Program-made: the position numbers and the translations under genes
NCBI GenBank assembly: GCA_019636285.1
Contig: JAHBXV010000013.1
Location: 1-64,000, forward strand
Source: Planctomycetaceae bacterium
GTDB lineage: Bacteria > Planctomycetota > Planctomycetia > Planctomycetales > Planctomycetaceae
Reading direction: 5' to 3'
Length of the DNA: 64,000 nt
Shown here: in pieces, positions 45,344-54,500 of the stretch
Layout: every line of letters begins with the position of its first letter
Position numbering within the stretch: the stretch's first letter is position 1
The notes under the pieces: model-generated
The model's database searches: none
Seen by the model: only the letters and a program-made list of their open reading frames with translations
What the model was told of the DNA's origin: nothing

Positions 45344-46624
45344 ATGCACGTGGCCATCATCACCGCCGGCGGCGCCGGGATGTTTTGCGGTTCGTGCATG
45401 CATGACAATGCCTGGGCTCGCGCGCTGCGACACGCCGGGGTCGAAGTCTCGCTGATTCCGCTGTATACGCCGCTGACGCTCGACGAAGAGAATCTTGCCG
45501 AGTCGCGAATTTACCTGGGGGGCATCAATGTCTATCTGCATTCCCGCTATCGCTGGTGGCAGTCACTACCCCGGTTCGTGAAGCGCGTGGTCGATAGTCC
45601 CGGTCTGTTGCGCTGGGCAACCCGCCATGGGGTGAGCAGCGACGCCAGCGAACTGGGTGAATTGACCATCGCGACACTCGCGGGTTCGGACGGCCCCCTG
45701 AAATCGGCGATTAACGACTTACGCTCACACATCTCCCAGTTGAAGCCGGATGTCGTCTGCTTCAGCAACGTCATGATCGCCGTGGCGCTGCGCGGCATCC
45801 GCTCGGCATTCACGGGCCCGGCCATTGGCGTCTTGCAGGGAGACGACGTCTTTCTGGATGGCCTGATCGAACCATATCGCTCGCGATCGCTCGATCTGAT
45901 TCGCGGACACATGGGCGAATTCGACGGGTTCATCAGCCATAGCGAATACAATCGCCAGCACATGGCGAACATGCTGCAGTTCGACCCGTCCCGCTGCCGG
46001 CTCCTGCCGCTGGCCATCGACTGTGACCTGCACACCGGCCATCCCCATCCTCGCGGAAAAGCCCCTCCCACAATCGGGTACTTCGCCCGCATTGCCCCCG
46101 AAAAGGGGCTTCTGCAGCTGGTTGATGCCGCGGTTGCCCTGCAACAGCGCATTCCGGATTTGCATCTGATCGCGGGGGGCTACCTGGGAGCCGCGTATCG
46201 CGACTACTACGACGAAGTCTGTCGGCGAGCCGCCCCGTTGGGCGAGCGGTTCAAATACCTCGGCAGCCCGAGTTCGCATGCCGAAAAAGTCGCCATCATT
46301 CAGTCGAGCCATGTCTTCTCGGTCCCCACGCCGTACCAGGAACCGAAGGGGCTCTATGTTCTGGAGGCAAACGCGAACGGCGTTCCGGTCGTCCAGCCGC
46401 GGCACGGGTCGTTTCCTGAGCTGATCGAATCAACCGGCGGCGGGCTGCTCGTGGAGCCGGACAATCAAAGCGCTTTGTGCGATGGTCTGGAACGCCTGCT
46501 CTTAAATGACGAAGAGCGACTGGCACTGGGGCGTGAAGGACACCGCCGCGTGCGGCAGACGCACCATATTCCCCTGCTGGCCGAACAAACCCGCACGCTG
46601 TTCGGGGAATGGCAGAAGTCGTAA
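45344..46624 (+). CDS. Family 4-type glycosyltransferase
   Basis: 426 aa, GT-B fold. The N-terminal domain begins IITAGGAGMFCGSCMHDNAWARALRHAG (a CXXC pair in the glycine loop is unusual). The C-terminal domain has TIGYFARIAPEKGLLQLVDAA, LHLIAGGYLG, FKYLGSPSSHAEKVAIIQSSHVFSVPTPYQEPKGLYVLEANANGVPVVQPRHGSFPELI, where the nucleotide-sugar sites (EPKG, EANA) lie. No signal peptide: cytoplasmic, making a glycan or glycolipid of unknown kind. It stands alone between the kinase and YjbQ genes, so no pathway can be inferred. ATG at 45344 is the only plausible start. Confidence 0.9.
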   Translation: MHVAIITAGGAGMFCGSCMHDNAWARALRHAGVEVSLIPLYTPLTLDEENLAESRIYLGGINVYLHSRYRWWQSLPRFVKRVVDSPGLLRWATRHGVSSDASELGELTIATLAGSDGPLKSAINDLRSHISQLKPDVVCFSNVMIAVALRGIRSAFTGPAIGVLQGDDVFLDGLIEPYRSRSLDLIRGHMGEFDGFISHSEYNRQHMANMLQFDPSRCRLLPLAIDCDLHTGHPHPRGKAPPTIGYFARIAPEKGLLQLVDAAVALQQRIPDLHLIAGGYLGAAYRDYYDEVCRRAAPLGERFKYLGSPSSHAEKVAIIQSSHVFSVPTPYQEPKGLYVLEANANGVPVVQPRHGSFPELIESTGGGLLVEPDNQSALCDGLERLLLNDEERLALGREGHRRVRQTHHIPLLAEQTRTLFGEWQKS

Positions 46625-46658
46625 ATCGATCCACGGCGACACCAGGAAGGGACATTCC

Positions 46659-47096
46659 ATGCGCTGGTTTCAGAAACAAATCACCCTGAAGGCAAGGCCG
46701 CGCGGGTGCCATCTCGTGACGCGGGACATCCTCGCCGAACTGCCGGAACTGTCGGAAATCCGTACCGGAATCTGCCAGCTCTTCTTGCAGCACACCTCGG
46801 CGTCGCTCTCCATCAACGAGAATGCCGATCGCGATGTCCGGACCGATCTGGAAGCGTCGCTCAACGCGATCGCGCCGGAAGATTTTCCCTACGTTCACAC
46901 GCTCGAAGGCCCGGATGACATGCCCGCCCATGTCAAGAGTTCGCTGCTGGGGTGCTCACTCAACATTCCGGTTGGACGCGGCCAGTTGCTGCTGGGGACG
47001 TGGCAGGGGATTTACCTGTGCGAGCATCGCAACCACGGGGGACCGCGGCATGTGGTGGCGACCATCTGGGGTGAAACCGCGACCGAAGATGGGTAG
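46659..47096 (+). CDS. YjbQ/UPF0047 family protein
   Basis: 145 aa. The whole chain matches UPF0047: LKARPRGCHLVTRDILAEL, GICQLFLQHTSASLSINENADRDVRTDLEASLNAIAPE, HTLEGPDDMPAHVKSSLLG, IPVGRGQLLLGTWQGIYLCEHRNHGGPRHVVATIWGE. YjbQ proteins have been linked to thiamine-phosphate synthesis by complementation; the true role is not settled. AGGAAGG lies just upstream of ATG 46659. The gene is followed by a large palindrome and by the M3 peptidase gene on the same strand. Confidence 0.92.
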   Translation: MRWFQKQITLKARPRGCHLVTRDILAELPELSEIRTGICQLFLQHTSASLSINENADRDVRTDLEASLNAIAPEDFPYVHTLEGPDDMPAHVKSSLLGCSLNIPVGRGQLLLGTWQGIYLCEHRNHGGPRHVVATIWGETATEDG

Positions 47097-47110
47097 AAAG
47101 ACGAGCGGAA

Positions 47111-47316
47111 TGCGGAAAGCCCAAAGCTGAGAGCCAGAAAAGGCTCGCAATTGCCAGTGCTCCGTCAATGTCAAAGATTCGGGTGTGTGCGACTGGCTCC
47201 GCCAGTGCGTCTTAAGTCTTTCATCCACAAAAAGATGCACTGGCGGAGCCAGTGGCACACGAAAAATCAAGCCCTGACGGAACACTGGTCTGGCTCTCAG
47301 CTCTTGGCTTTCCGCA
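47111..47316. repeat. 206-bp nested palindrome containing family 1 copy D
   Basis: The core is a 78-bp family 1 repeat (47184-47261). Outside it, further arms pair: TGCGGAAAGCCCAAAGCTGA at 47111 with the reverse complement of the segment ending at 47316 (2 mismatches over 28 bases), and CCAGTGCTCCGTCA at 47154 with TGACGGAACACTGG at 47275 (1 mismatch over 14 bases). Confidence 0.8.
47184..47261. repeat. 78-bp palindromic repeat, family 1, copy D
   Basis: Exactly 78 bp. The left arm has a one-base change (GCGACTGGC for GCCACTGGC), and the right arm is canonical. The loop matches copy A on the opposite strand. Confidence 0.85.
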
Positions 47317-47348
47317 GCAACTCTTCGATCTCATGCGGGGAACTGGGA

Positions 47349-49181
47349 ATGGCCGCGCGGTATCCGCTGGTTTGGAACTTGAAGGGCGAACTTCCTCATC
47401 CGGAGGCCCCGGAGTTTGAAGCGGTCTTTCGAGAGACGATTCAGCGGCTGACATCGCTGGCCGATCGGGCTGATTCGCTTCCCCCGGCGACACTCGACGA
47501 TGACGCACTCTCGACCTGGGAGGCATTTCTGGGCGATTGGCAGCAAATCGAAGAGCGTGTAGTCGACCTCAATGCCTATATGAGTTGCTACGCCGCCGAG
47601 CAGGCGGAGAACAAGACTTTTCAGAAGTGGGAAGCACAGCTTTCGACCCTGGATCCCCTGCGGGAACGGATCGATACCGATGTCGAATTCCTGCTGCGCG
47701 ATCTCGGGGACGAAGAGTTCGCGACCTGGTCAACGGCACGCCCGGCTTTGCGCGACGTCGCCTACATCCTGAAGATTCGCCGGCGTAACGCCGCCCTGCG
47801 GCTGCCGCGCGAGCAGGAGAATCTCGCGGCGGAATTGGCGGTCGACGGACTGCATGCCTGGGGCCGGCTCTATGACCGGCTGAGCGGCAAGCTGAAGGTT
47901 GAGATCCTGGAAGATGGGGAACTCGTCAAGAAATCACCCGGGCAGGTGACGTTCGATGCGCCGGAGCGACAGATCCGCGAGCACCGATTTCGCGCGGCCG
48001 ACAAAGCGTGGGAGACGTTGTCGCTTCCCTGCGCCGAGGCACTGAACCACATTGCCGGCGTGCGGCTGACGCGGTATCGGCGATTGGGACTTCGCGACCA
48101 CTTGGAGGCACCACTCGCCGCGAATCGCATGTCGCGGGAAACGCTGGAGACCATGTGGGGCTGCATCACGGACCGCAAGCCGATGCTGCTCGACTACATG
48201 AATCGCAAAGCGAATCTGCTGGGCATTGAACGCATGGCCTGGTTCGATCAGTCGGCTCCGCTCCCGAGCGTTCCGGGCCTCACGAGCGATCGAATCCCCT
48301 ATGCCGAGGGGTGCGATCAGATCATTGAAGCGCTAACCGCCTTCGACCCGGAATTCGGCGAGTTCGCGGGGATGGCCCTTCGCGAGGGCTGGATCGAGGC
48401 GGAAAATCGCGGCGGCAAGCGACAGGGAGGTTTCTGCACGTTTCTTCCCGGCTGGAAGCAGTCGCGAATTTTCATGACGTATCTCGACTCGCCGGACAGC
48501 CTGTCGACGCTGGTGCATGAACTGGGGCACGCCTATCACAGCTGGGTGTTGCGCGATGAACCCGTGTTCCAGCAGGACTACCCCATGAACCTCGCGGAGA
48601 CGGCTTCGACCTTCGCGGAGGCGGTTCTCGCGGAATGGCGGCTGTCGCGCACGACATCGAGTTGGAAACAGCTTCAGCTACTCGACGACGTCTTGGGCGA
48701 TTCAGTCGCGTTTCTCATGAATATCCACGCTCGTTTTCTGTTCGAGGACGAATTTCACCGCGAACGAGCAACTGGCGAAGTCTCGTCGGATCGTCTGGAT
48801 GAGTTGATGTCAGCGGCTCAGAAAACCGCGTATCTCGACGCATTTGGCGAAAATGGCTGGAATCCTCGTTTCTGGATTTCGAAGCTCCATTTCTACATCA
48901 CCCGTCTCCCGTTCTATAACTTTCCCTACACGTTTGGATACCTGCTGTCGCTGGGCCTGTATGCGATTGGTCAGCAGTCTGGACGAGAGTTTCCAGCCCG
49001 GTACCGGAAATTCCTCCAAGCGACCGGTTCGGCCGATGCGGAAGATGCCGTTCGTGACGCGTTTGGCTTTGACCTGCGAAAGCCGGAATTCTGGAATCTG
49101 GGCCTCGATTTTGTCGCCAGTCGCGTGACCCGATTCGGCGAATTGTCGGACCGTCTGGCGCAGGACACGGCCAGGATGTGA
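47349..49181 (+). CDS. M3 family metallopeptidase (oligoendopeptidase-like)
   Basis: 610 aa, cytoplasmic. The zinc motif is HELGHAYHS (His about 389), with the third ligand likely in NLAETASTFAEAV. The peptidase F-like fold includes GFCTFLPGWKQSRIFMTYLDSPDSLSTLVHELGH, FLMNIHARFLFEDEFHRE and SKLHFYITRLPFYNFPYTFGYLLSLGLYAIG. Such enzymes cut short peptides. The start is the ATG at 47349 because GGGGAACTGGGA stands before it and the family begins there; upstream codons to 47151 run through the repeat and are not protein. It lies 32 bases after the palindrome. Confidence 0.93.
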   Translation: MAARYPLVWNLKGELPHPEAPEFEAVFRETIQRLTSLADRADSLPPATLDDDALSTWEAFLGDWQQIEERVVDLNAYMSCYAAEQAENKTFQKWEAQLSTLDPLRERIDTDVEFLLRDLGDEEFATWSTARPALRDVAYILKIRRRNAALRLPREQENLAAELAVDGLHAWGRLYDRLSGKLKVEILEDGELVKKSPGQVTFDAPERQIREHRFRAADKAWETLSLPCAEALNHIAGVRLTRYRRLGLRDHLEAPLAANRMSRETLETMWGCITDRKPMLLDYMNRKANLLGIERMAWFDQSAPLPSVPGLTSDRIPYAEGCDQIIEALTAFDPEFGEFAGMALREGWIEAENRGGKRQGGFCTFLPGWKQSRIFMTYLDSPDSLSTLVHELGHAYHSWVLRDEPVFQQDYPMNLAETASTFAEAVLAEWRLSRTTSSWKQLQLLDDVLGDSVAFLMNIHARFLFEDEFHRERATGEVSSDRLDELMSAAQKTAYLDAFGENGWNPRFWISKLHFYITRLPFYNFPYTFGYLLSLGLYAIGQQSGREFPARYRKFLQATGSADAEDAVRDAFGFDLRKPEFWNLGLDFVASRVTRFGELSDRLAQDTARM

Positions 49182-49201
49182 AAATGATATGAAAACAATC
49201 G

Positions 49202-49287
49202 AGGGTGGCACGCCCTGACGGCTTTGCGGAAGAGCGTGGGAGTTGTACATTCGCCACGCTCTTCGAAAACTCAAGACGTACCACCCT
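49202..49287. repeat. 86-bp nested palindrome
   Basis: The inner stem GAAGAGCGTGG (49229-49239) pairs perfectly with CCACGCTCTTC (49254-49264). The outer AGGGTGG (49202-49208) pairs with CCACCCT (49281-49287), and an ACG/CGT pair follows a one-base mismatch. One copy here; it could be an attenuator or a repeat element after the M3 peptidase gene. Confidence 0.55.
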
Positions 49288-49416
49288 GCCGATGTTCCAC
49301 TGTCAACTCAGTCCCGGCTCGATCGCCAGCCGGCTTTTTGAATAGTTCCCGTCTTCAACAGCCGAGCTTTCCCTGCGGCGATCCGTTGTTCCGCTTCGGT
49401 GTCGTGAGAGAAGACC

Positions 49417-50100
49417 ATGCTTGAGATGTCTCCGCTGCTGGACGGACTGGGAACCGCCATTTATGCCATGCAGGCCTACACGGCCATCCATGGATTGTTC
49501 CTGGTCGTGCTGACGATCCGCCGCGTGGCCCAGAAGCGGTTTGGCAGCAACGCGGCGGCGAACGGGTTCCTGGCGGAAGTGGGCGAACCCCTCCAGACCG
49601 GCCAGCTTGAGGCCGCCGCGGAAATCTGCGATTCCCCCGCCTACTGGGCCAAAGCGACGCCGCAACTGCTCCTTGTCGCGATTCAGAACCGGACGCTGCC
49701 GGGGCCGAAACTGCGGGAACTGGTGGCCGAACGGTTCGACCGCGAAATTCTGGCCGACCTCGACTACCGCATGGCGTGGATGAACACCCTCGTCAAAACC
49801 GCCCCCATGCTCGGACTTCTGGGAACAGTCGTGGGGATGATCGCCGCGTTCGGAAAAATTGCCACCAGTTCACGAACCGGCGTCGACCCGACAACGCTCG
49901 CGAACGACATCAGCTTCGCCCTGTTGACGACCGCGATCGGACTGACAATCGCCATTCCTCTCGTCATCGCGGGGGCCGCGATTCAGGTACGGATTGGCCG
50001 GTTGCAGGACAGCGTTCAGGACCAGCTTGCGTGGTTGCTGCCGCGCGTGGAACTCGCCGCCCGTGCTGGAAACCGTCCCGTCGCGACATCCGATCGCTGA
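49417..50100 (+). CDS. ExbB/TolQ-type proton channel protein
   Basis: 227 aa. It has the three-helix ExbB/TolQ core: the N-terminal helix (AIYAMQAYTAIHGLFLVVLTI), the second ([23 protein letters not shown], with the GLLGTVVGM hallmark) and the third (ISFALLTTAIGLTIAIPLVIAGAAI with a conserved threonine). No signal peptide is added, unlike the orphan at 9841. It begins the seven-gene cluster with an ExbD gene 29 bases after its stop. AGAGAAG lies before ATG 49417. Confidence 0.94.
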   Translation: MLEMSPLLDGLGTAIYAMQAYTAIHGLFLVVLTIRRVAQKRFGSNAAANGFLAEVGEPLQTGQLEAAAEICDSPAYWAKATPQLLLVAIQNRTLPGPKLRELVAERFDREILADLDYRMAWMNTLVKTAPMLGLLGTVVGMIAAFGKIATSSRTGVDPTTLANDISFALLTTAIGLTIAIPLVIAGAAIQVRIGRLQDSVQDQLAWLLPRVELAARAGNRPVATSDR

Positions 50101-50129
50101 TTATCTAATCTGCACGAGGTCTCACGGAC

Positions 50130-50588
50130 ATGCCTGTCACACGGCGAACCGGTGAAATGACTGGAGCGGCCGCGCGCAGGCGTCGTCTGTCGGGAGGGGA
50201 ACTTGACCTGACACCGATGATCGACGTGACGTTTCTCCTCCTGATTTTCTTCATGGTGGCGTCGACGATGCAGAGCACGCCGAGCCTCGATCTTCCTCCG
50301 GCCGAGAACTCGCGAGGCGTGGAGTCGGCCGGGGCCATCGTGATCACCGTGTTGGACGGAGGGGCGGGTCCGGCGCGACTCATTCTGGGCGATGGGCGAG
50401 GAGCGGAAGGGACGTTGGAACAGATTTCGGACTACGTCGCAGAGGGTGTGGCAGCCGGAAAGCGCCGGGTCATCCTGAAAGTCGAGGGAGACGTTCCTTC
50501 TGGAACGGTTCAGGAGGTGACCCGTCGCGTGACAAAAATTGATGGGATTGATCTCTACCTGGGAGTTGGCGAAGCCCGTCAGAGATAG
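50130..50588 (+). CDS. ExbD/TolR-type protein
   Basis: 152 aa. A short basic cytoplasmic head is followed by one membrane helix with the key aspartate (Asp32 in PMIDVTFLLLIFFMVAS) and a periplasmic domain ending in VTRRVTKIDGIDLYLGVGEA. ExbD couples proton passage through ExbB to conformational work in the periplasm. It follows ExbB directly. A second ExbD-like protein is encoded 138 bases later. Confidence 0.95.
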   Translation: MPVTRRTGEMTGAAARRRRLSGGELDLTPMIDVTFLLLIFFMVASTMQSTPSLDLPPAENSRGVESAGAIVITVLDGGAGPARLILGDGRGAEGTLEQISDYVAEGVAAGKRRVILKVEGDVPSGTVQEVTRRVTKIDGIDLYLGVGEARQR

Positions 50589-50725
50589 ACTGACCGAGAC
50601 ATTTTCGTTTCCGATTCGCGATTTCGGCCTTTCGGCCCAGACAATGATTTTCATGCAACTGAACTGACAGATGGAGTGAACGAAGGACCGCCGCATGTCG
50701 TGATGGTCCTTCCGGGAAGTGGTTC

Positions 50726-51484
50726 ATGCCGATTCGATTTCGCTGCGAAGACTGCGGAAGCCTGATGAGCATCTCGCGACGCAAGTCGGGGCAGTTCATC
50801 CCTTGCCCGGCGTGCGGCGCCCAGACTCGTGTTCCTGATCGGCAGATGCCATCGCCCGACGAGGCTGACGATGAGCGTTCCCCAGATATTCCGCCACAAG
50901 TCGAAGCCGACAGCCCCCACCTCGACGATTCGGATGCTGCTGAACGAGCAAATAAAATCGCTCTCGTCGCGGATACTGTCGATCCCCAAGCGACGGATTG
51001 GCCCGAGTCAGCGTCCGACACGGACGATGAAGATAGCGACCAGATTCCTTGGCGACGGCGGCGCCAGCCCGAAGAGGATCTCGACCTGACAGCGATGGTC
51101 GACGTGGTGTTCCAGTTGCTGATTTTCTTCATGGTCACCGCCTCGTTTACCATGCAGAAGTCGATTGAAATGCCGTCCTCGGATGAGCCGCGGCAGGGGG
51201 CTGCGCCCGTCCTGGTGACTCTGGATGAACTGGAATCGCGCGCCTCGATCGTGCGGATTGAGGCGAGCGGTCAGATTTTGGTCGATGATGATCCTCTGCC
51301 CCCGGGACAATCGCTTAAGGAGTTTCTCGAGGTAAAGATGTCGGGAAGCGGTCGCCGCGAGCTGATTGTCGCCGCCCACGACGCGTCTCCGCACTACCTG
51401 ACTGTCGAAGTCGTCGATACGGGGAATTCGATCGGCGTCGAGCGAATTCGCCTGGCTCGTTTCCAAGCCACCGCGGATCAATAA
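50726..51484 (+). CDS. Zinc-ribbon-ExbD fusion
   Basis: 252 aa. The first 31 residues form a zinc ribbon with Cys7-X2-Cys10 and Cys27-X2-Cys30 (RCEDCGSLMSIS, FIPCPACG). An acidic linker of about 80 residues (DEADDERSPDIPP..., DTDDEDSDQ) leads to a basic patch RRRRQPEEDLDLTAM, then the ExbD helix with Asp126 (MVDVVFQLLIFFMVTASF) and a periplasmic domain (DDPLPPGQSLKEFLEVKM). The zinc end would be cytoplasmic. Planctomycetota commonly put such zinc ribbons before membrane domains, but joined to ExbD it is unusual. GGGAAG precedes ATG 50726. Stop lies 114 bases before the FHA gene. Confidence 0.9.
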   Translation: MPIRFRCEDCGSLMSISRRKSGQFIPCPACGAQTRVPDRQMPSPDEADDERSPDIPPQVEADSPHLDDSDAAERANKIALVADTVDPQATDWPESASDTDDEDSDQIPWRRRRQPEEDLDLTAMVDVVFQLLIFFMVTASFTMQKSIEMPSSDEPRQGAAPVLVTLDELESRASIVRIEASGQILVDDDPLPPGQSLKEFLEVKMSGSGRRELIVAAHDASPHYLTVEVVDTGNSIGVERIRLARFQATADQ

Positions 51485-51493
51485 AGGTTTCAA

Positions 51494-51564
51494 ACACAAC
51501 CTCTGCGCAACGAGTGAGCTGTCCGGTTCTCCATAGATTTTTTTACAGGCACAACCGGTTGTGT
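51494..51564. repeat. 71-bp palindromic repeat, family 2, copy 2
   Basis: ACACAACC at the left and GGTTGTGT at the right are perfect inverted arms. The left CACAACCTCTG and the right ACAGGCACAACCGGTTGTGT are shared with copy 1 at 29745. It lies between the second exbD-like gene and the FHA gene. Confidence 0.7.
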
Positions 51565-51598
51565 CAGGGGCTTTGAGGCTGCTGGAGCAACGTTCGTC

Positions 51599-54500
51599 AT
51601 GGCGAGACTGGAAGTTCTGCGAGCGGGACAAGCGGCTCAGTTCCTCGAGCTGACCAAGTCGCAGTCCGTCTCGATTGGCAGCCAGTCGTTCAATGACATC
51701 GTTGTCAGCGACCCCTCGGTCGGACCGATGCATTGCCGCATCATCTGGATGCTTACGGCCTATGAAGCCGCGGCGGCCACTCCGGCGGGAATCGATGTCA
51801 ATGGGCATCTCATCCAGTCGCGCAAGTTGGAAGATCGCGACGTCCTCCGCGTCGGCAATGTGGATGTGGTGTTTCACGCTCGTCGCGCGAGTGAACCTCC
51901 CGCCCCAGTCCCCGCGGAAGCCGCGCCGGTCCGATCGAAATCGCGCGGGGAAGCAAAACCGGCAGAGCCAGCACCGGCCGACGAACCGTCGCTCTACGAT
52001 GGTCCGGTCTGGAGTGATGCCGAGTTACCGGCCCTGCCGCAACGTCGCGGCGAACGACCTCCGCCGCCTCCGAAACGATCGGAGATCCTCCAAACGATCG
52101 ATCGAGAGCTTTCCGCGGGTCGATCGCGTCCGGGCGAACAACAGGCCTTTCGTTCCAAGCTGGTCCTCGGGCTTGGCATTCTGGCCGTGTCACTGATGGT
52201 CGCCGCGGCGACGTTCGCCTTCCTCGTGTCGCGGCAATCTGCCGACAAGCTGTTCGCCCGGGCGGAGGAAGAAGCCGGCGCGGGCCAATGGACGACCTCC
52301 GCCACCAGCTTCGAAGAGTTTCTGAAACGCTACCCGCGCGAATCCCGGAGGGCCGTCGCCGAACGACGACTGGGCGAACTGGAAGTTCTGCGGGAGATTC
52401 GAGGTTCGGTACCCGCCTGGGAACGTGGGTTCTCGCGTCTCCAGGCCCATATGGCCGATCGCCGCGCCGCGAACGATCTGACGGCCGCCGGCCCACGGAT
52501 CGCCGAGTTTGCCGAAGAAATCGCGCTGGGAGCCGCACGCGCCGCCGAGGTCAATGAATCCTCCGAACTGCTGGAAATCGCCGAGCGGGCCCGCGTGCTG
52601 CTCCAGCGGCAATTGACGGCCAGCGACCAAACATCGACGGCCGACCAGCGAATCGCCGCCGCGGTACTCAAGGCGGAGCGCGCCATCGTTCGTCGGAAGA
52701 CGCTCGACGAATCACTGGAGGAGATGCGCGCGGCTCTCGCGGACAAGGATCCCTATCGCGCCTTGCAAATCCGTCTGGATCTGCTGACACGCTATCCCGC
52801 GTTGTCGACGAACAAGGATTTGACAGGGCTCGTCGAGGAAGCGATGACGGCGGCTCGCACCTCCATCGAAACGACTCCCGATTTCAAGCTGGAGCAGCTT
52901 GAAGTCAGCGAAGCATCGTCGACACCGGGCTCCTCCTGGATGACGCCGGTCCTGGTGGCCCGTGTGCGGAGCGATCAGGCTTCGGAGGGTCGGGTCGTGC
53001 TCGGAAGCGCGGCCGATCAGATTCTGGCCATCGATAGCGAAACGGCCCGACCGCTCTGGAAGCACAGCGTTGGAGAAGCCGGCCTCCCATTTCCGGCAGT
53101 CATCCCGACCGTCGATGGGAACGACGTCCTGCTGTTTCATGCGGGCGAGGCAATGCTGTCGCGCGTCCGAGGGCTGGATGGTCAAGCACTCTGGCGCAGC
53201 CAGCTAACATCACGCCCGCGGGGACGACCCGTGGTCTATCGCGAAACGGTCTACCTGGTAACCGATCAACGAGAACTCCTGGCCATCGATGCGTCCTCGG
53301 GCAAACTCGTGCAGCGGCTGGTCTTTCCGGTCAACCTGGTGGGAGAGCCCGCCATCGACTCCGACGGTGAAGGGCTGTTCGTGGTCGCCGAGTCGTCCGT
53401 GGTCTATTCGCTACGGCGAACTCCCCTGGAAGCGACGGCCGTCACGTTCACCGCCCATGCCGCTGGTTCGGTCAGCGTCAGCGCGCTTCCGATGGGGGCG
53501 CTAGTCTTACTCTGCGAGAACGATCGCCTGGAAAGTTGTCGGCTGCGCGTGTTACGGCGAGAGTCTCTTGAAACACCACTGAAGGAAGAAACCGGCATTC
53601 GCGTGCGGGGGCAGGTGCGCGAACCGCCTGTTCTGCGCGGCCGCCAGTTGGTGCTCTCGGCTGGCGAAGAACGACTCTATGCGTTTGCGGTCACCGATGA
53701 CCCGGGGAGCACCGGACTCGTGGAGACGGGCCGCTATCAACTTCCCAGTGCCGCGAACCTGCCGACGAATTTGTCCCTGGGGCCGGACGACCAGTTCTGG
53801 TTTCAAAGCAATGGACTGCGGCGTTTCCGGCAAGAGGGCAATAGTCTCGCGGTCGTGTCCGACCCCATCGCCCCCGGAATCGCGGTGCAACCCCTGCAAA
53901 TGGCGGGCGAGCGGTACTATGTGGGCCGACGTCCGCCCCATTCCTCGGGAATCATTCTGTCGCAGGTCGAGCGCGACGCGATGATTAGCCCCTGGCGGGT
54001 TGCTTTCGGCAGCCGCATCACGGCGTGGCTCCCGGCGGCCAATGGCGGCATCCTCACCATCAACGATCAGGGGCTGCTGACGGTCCTGAGCGAGACGCAT
54101 CTGGAACGGAGAGGTTTTGACACAACGTCGATTCGCGAGCTGAGTCTTCCGGAAGAAATGATCGGAATGCTCGCCGCCTGCCCGACCAGCCCCGGCAGCC
54201 TCGCGCTCTGGTTTCCGTCAGCCAGGCAGTCGCGGGTCGATGTCTTCGACACGACGGGACGCGTGACGGCGTCGCACATCCTGAAAGAACCGGCCCGTGT
54301 TCCGCCAGTGGTTCACGAGAGTGGCATCTGGATCCCCACCAAAGAGGGGCTCACGCTTCAATTGCCGTCGGGAGCCACCCCCGTCCTGCCTTGGGCCGCG
54401 CCGCCGGGCGCGGACGGTGAGGCGTGGTCCTGGCAGTCGCTGGGTCGAGCGGGTGAAGGAGTCCTCGCGATTAACAACCAGGGCCTGATGATTCGCCTCG

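Noticed and set aside
47151-47348. An N-terminal extension of the M3 peptidase frame
   Set aside because: These codons run through the 206-bp palindrome, and the family and the ribosome-binding site point to 47349. The same kind of translated-repeat peptide appears at copies A, C and E, which shows it is repeat sequence.
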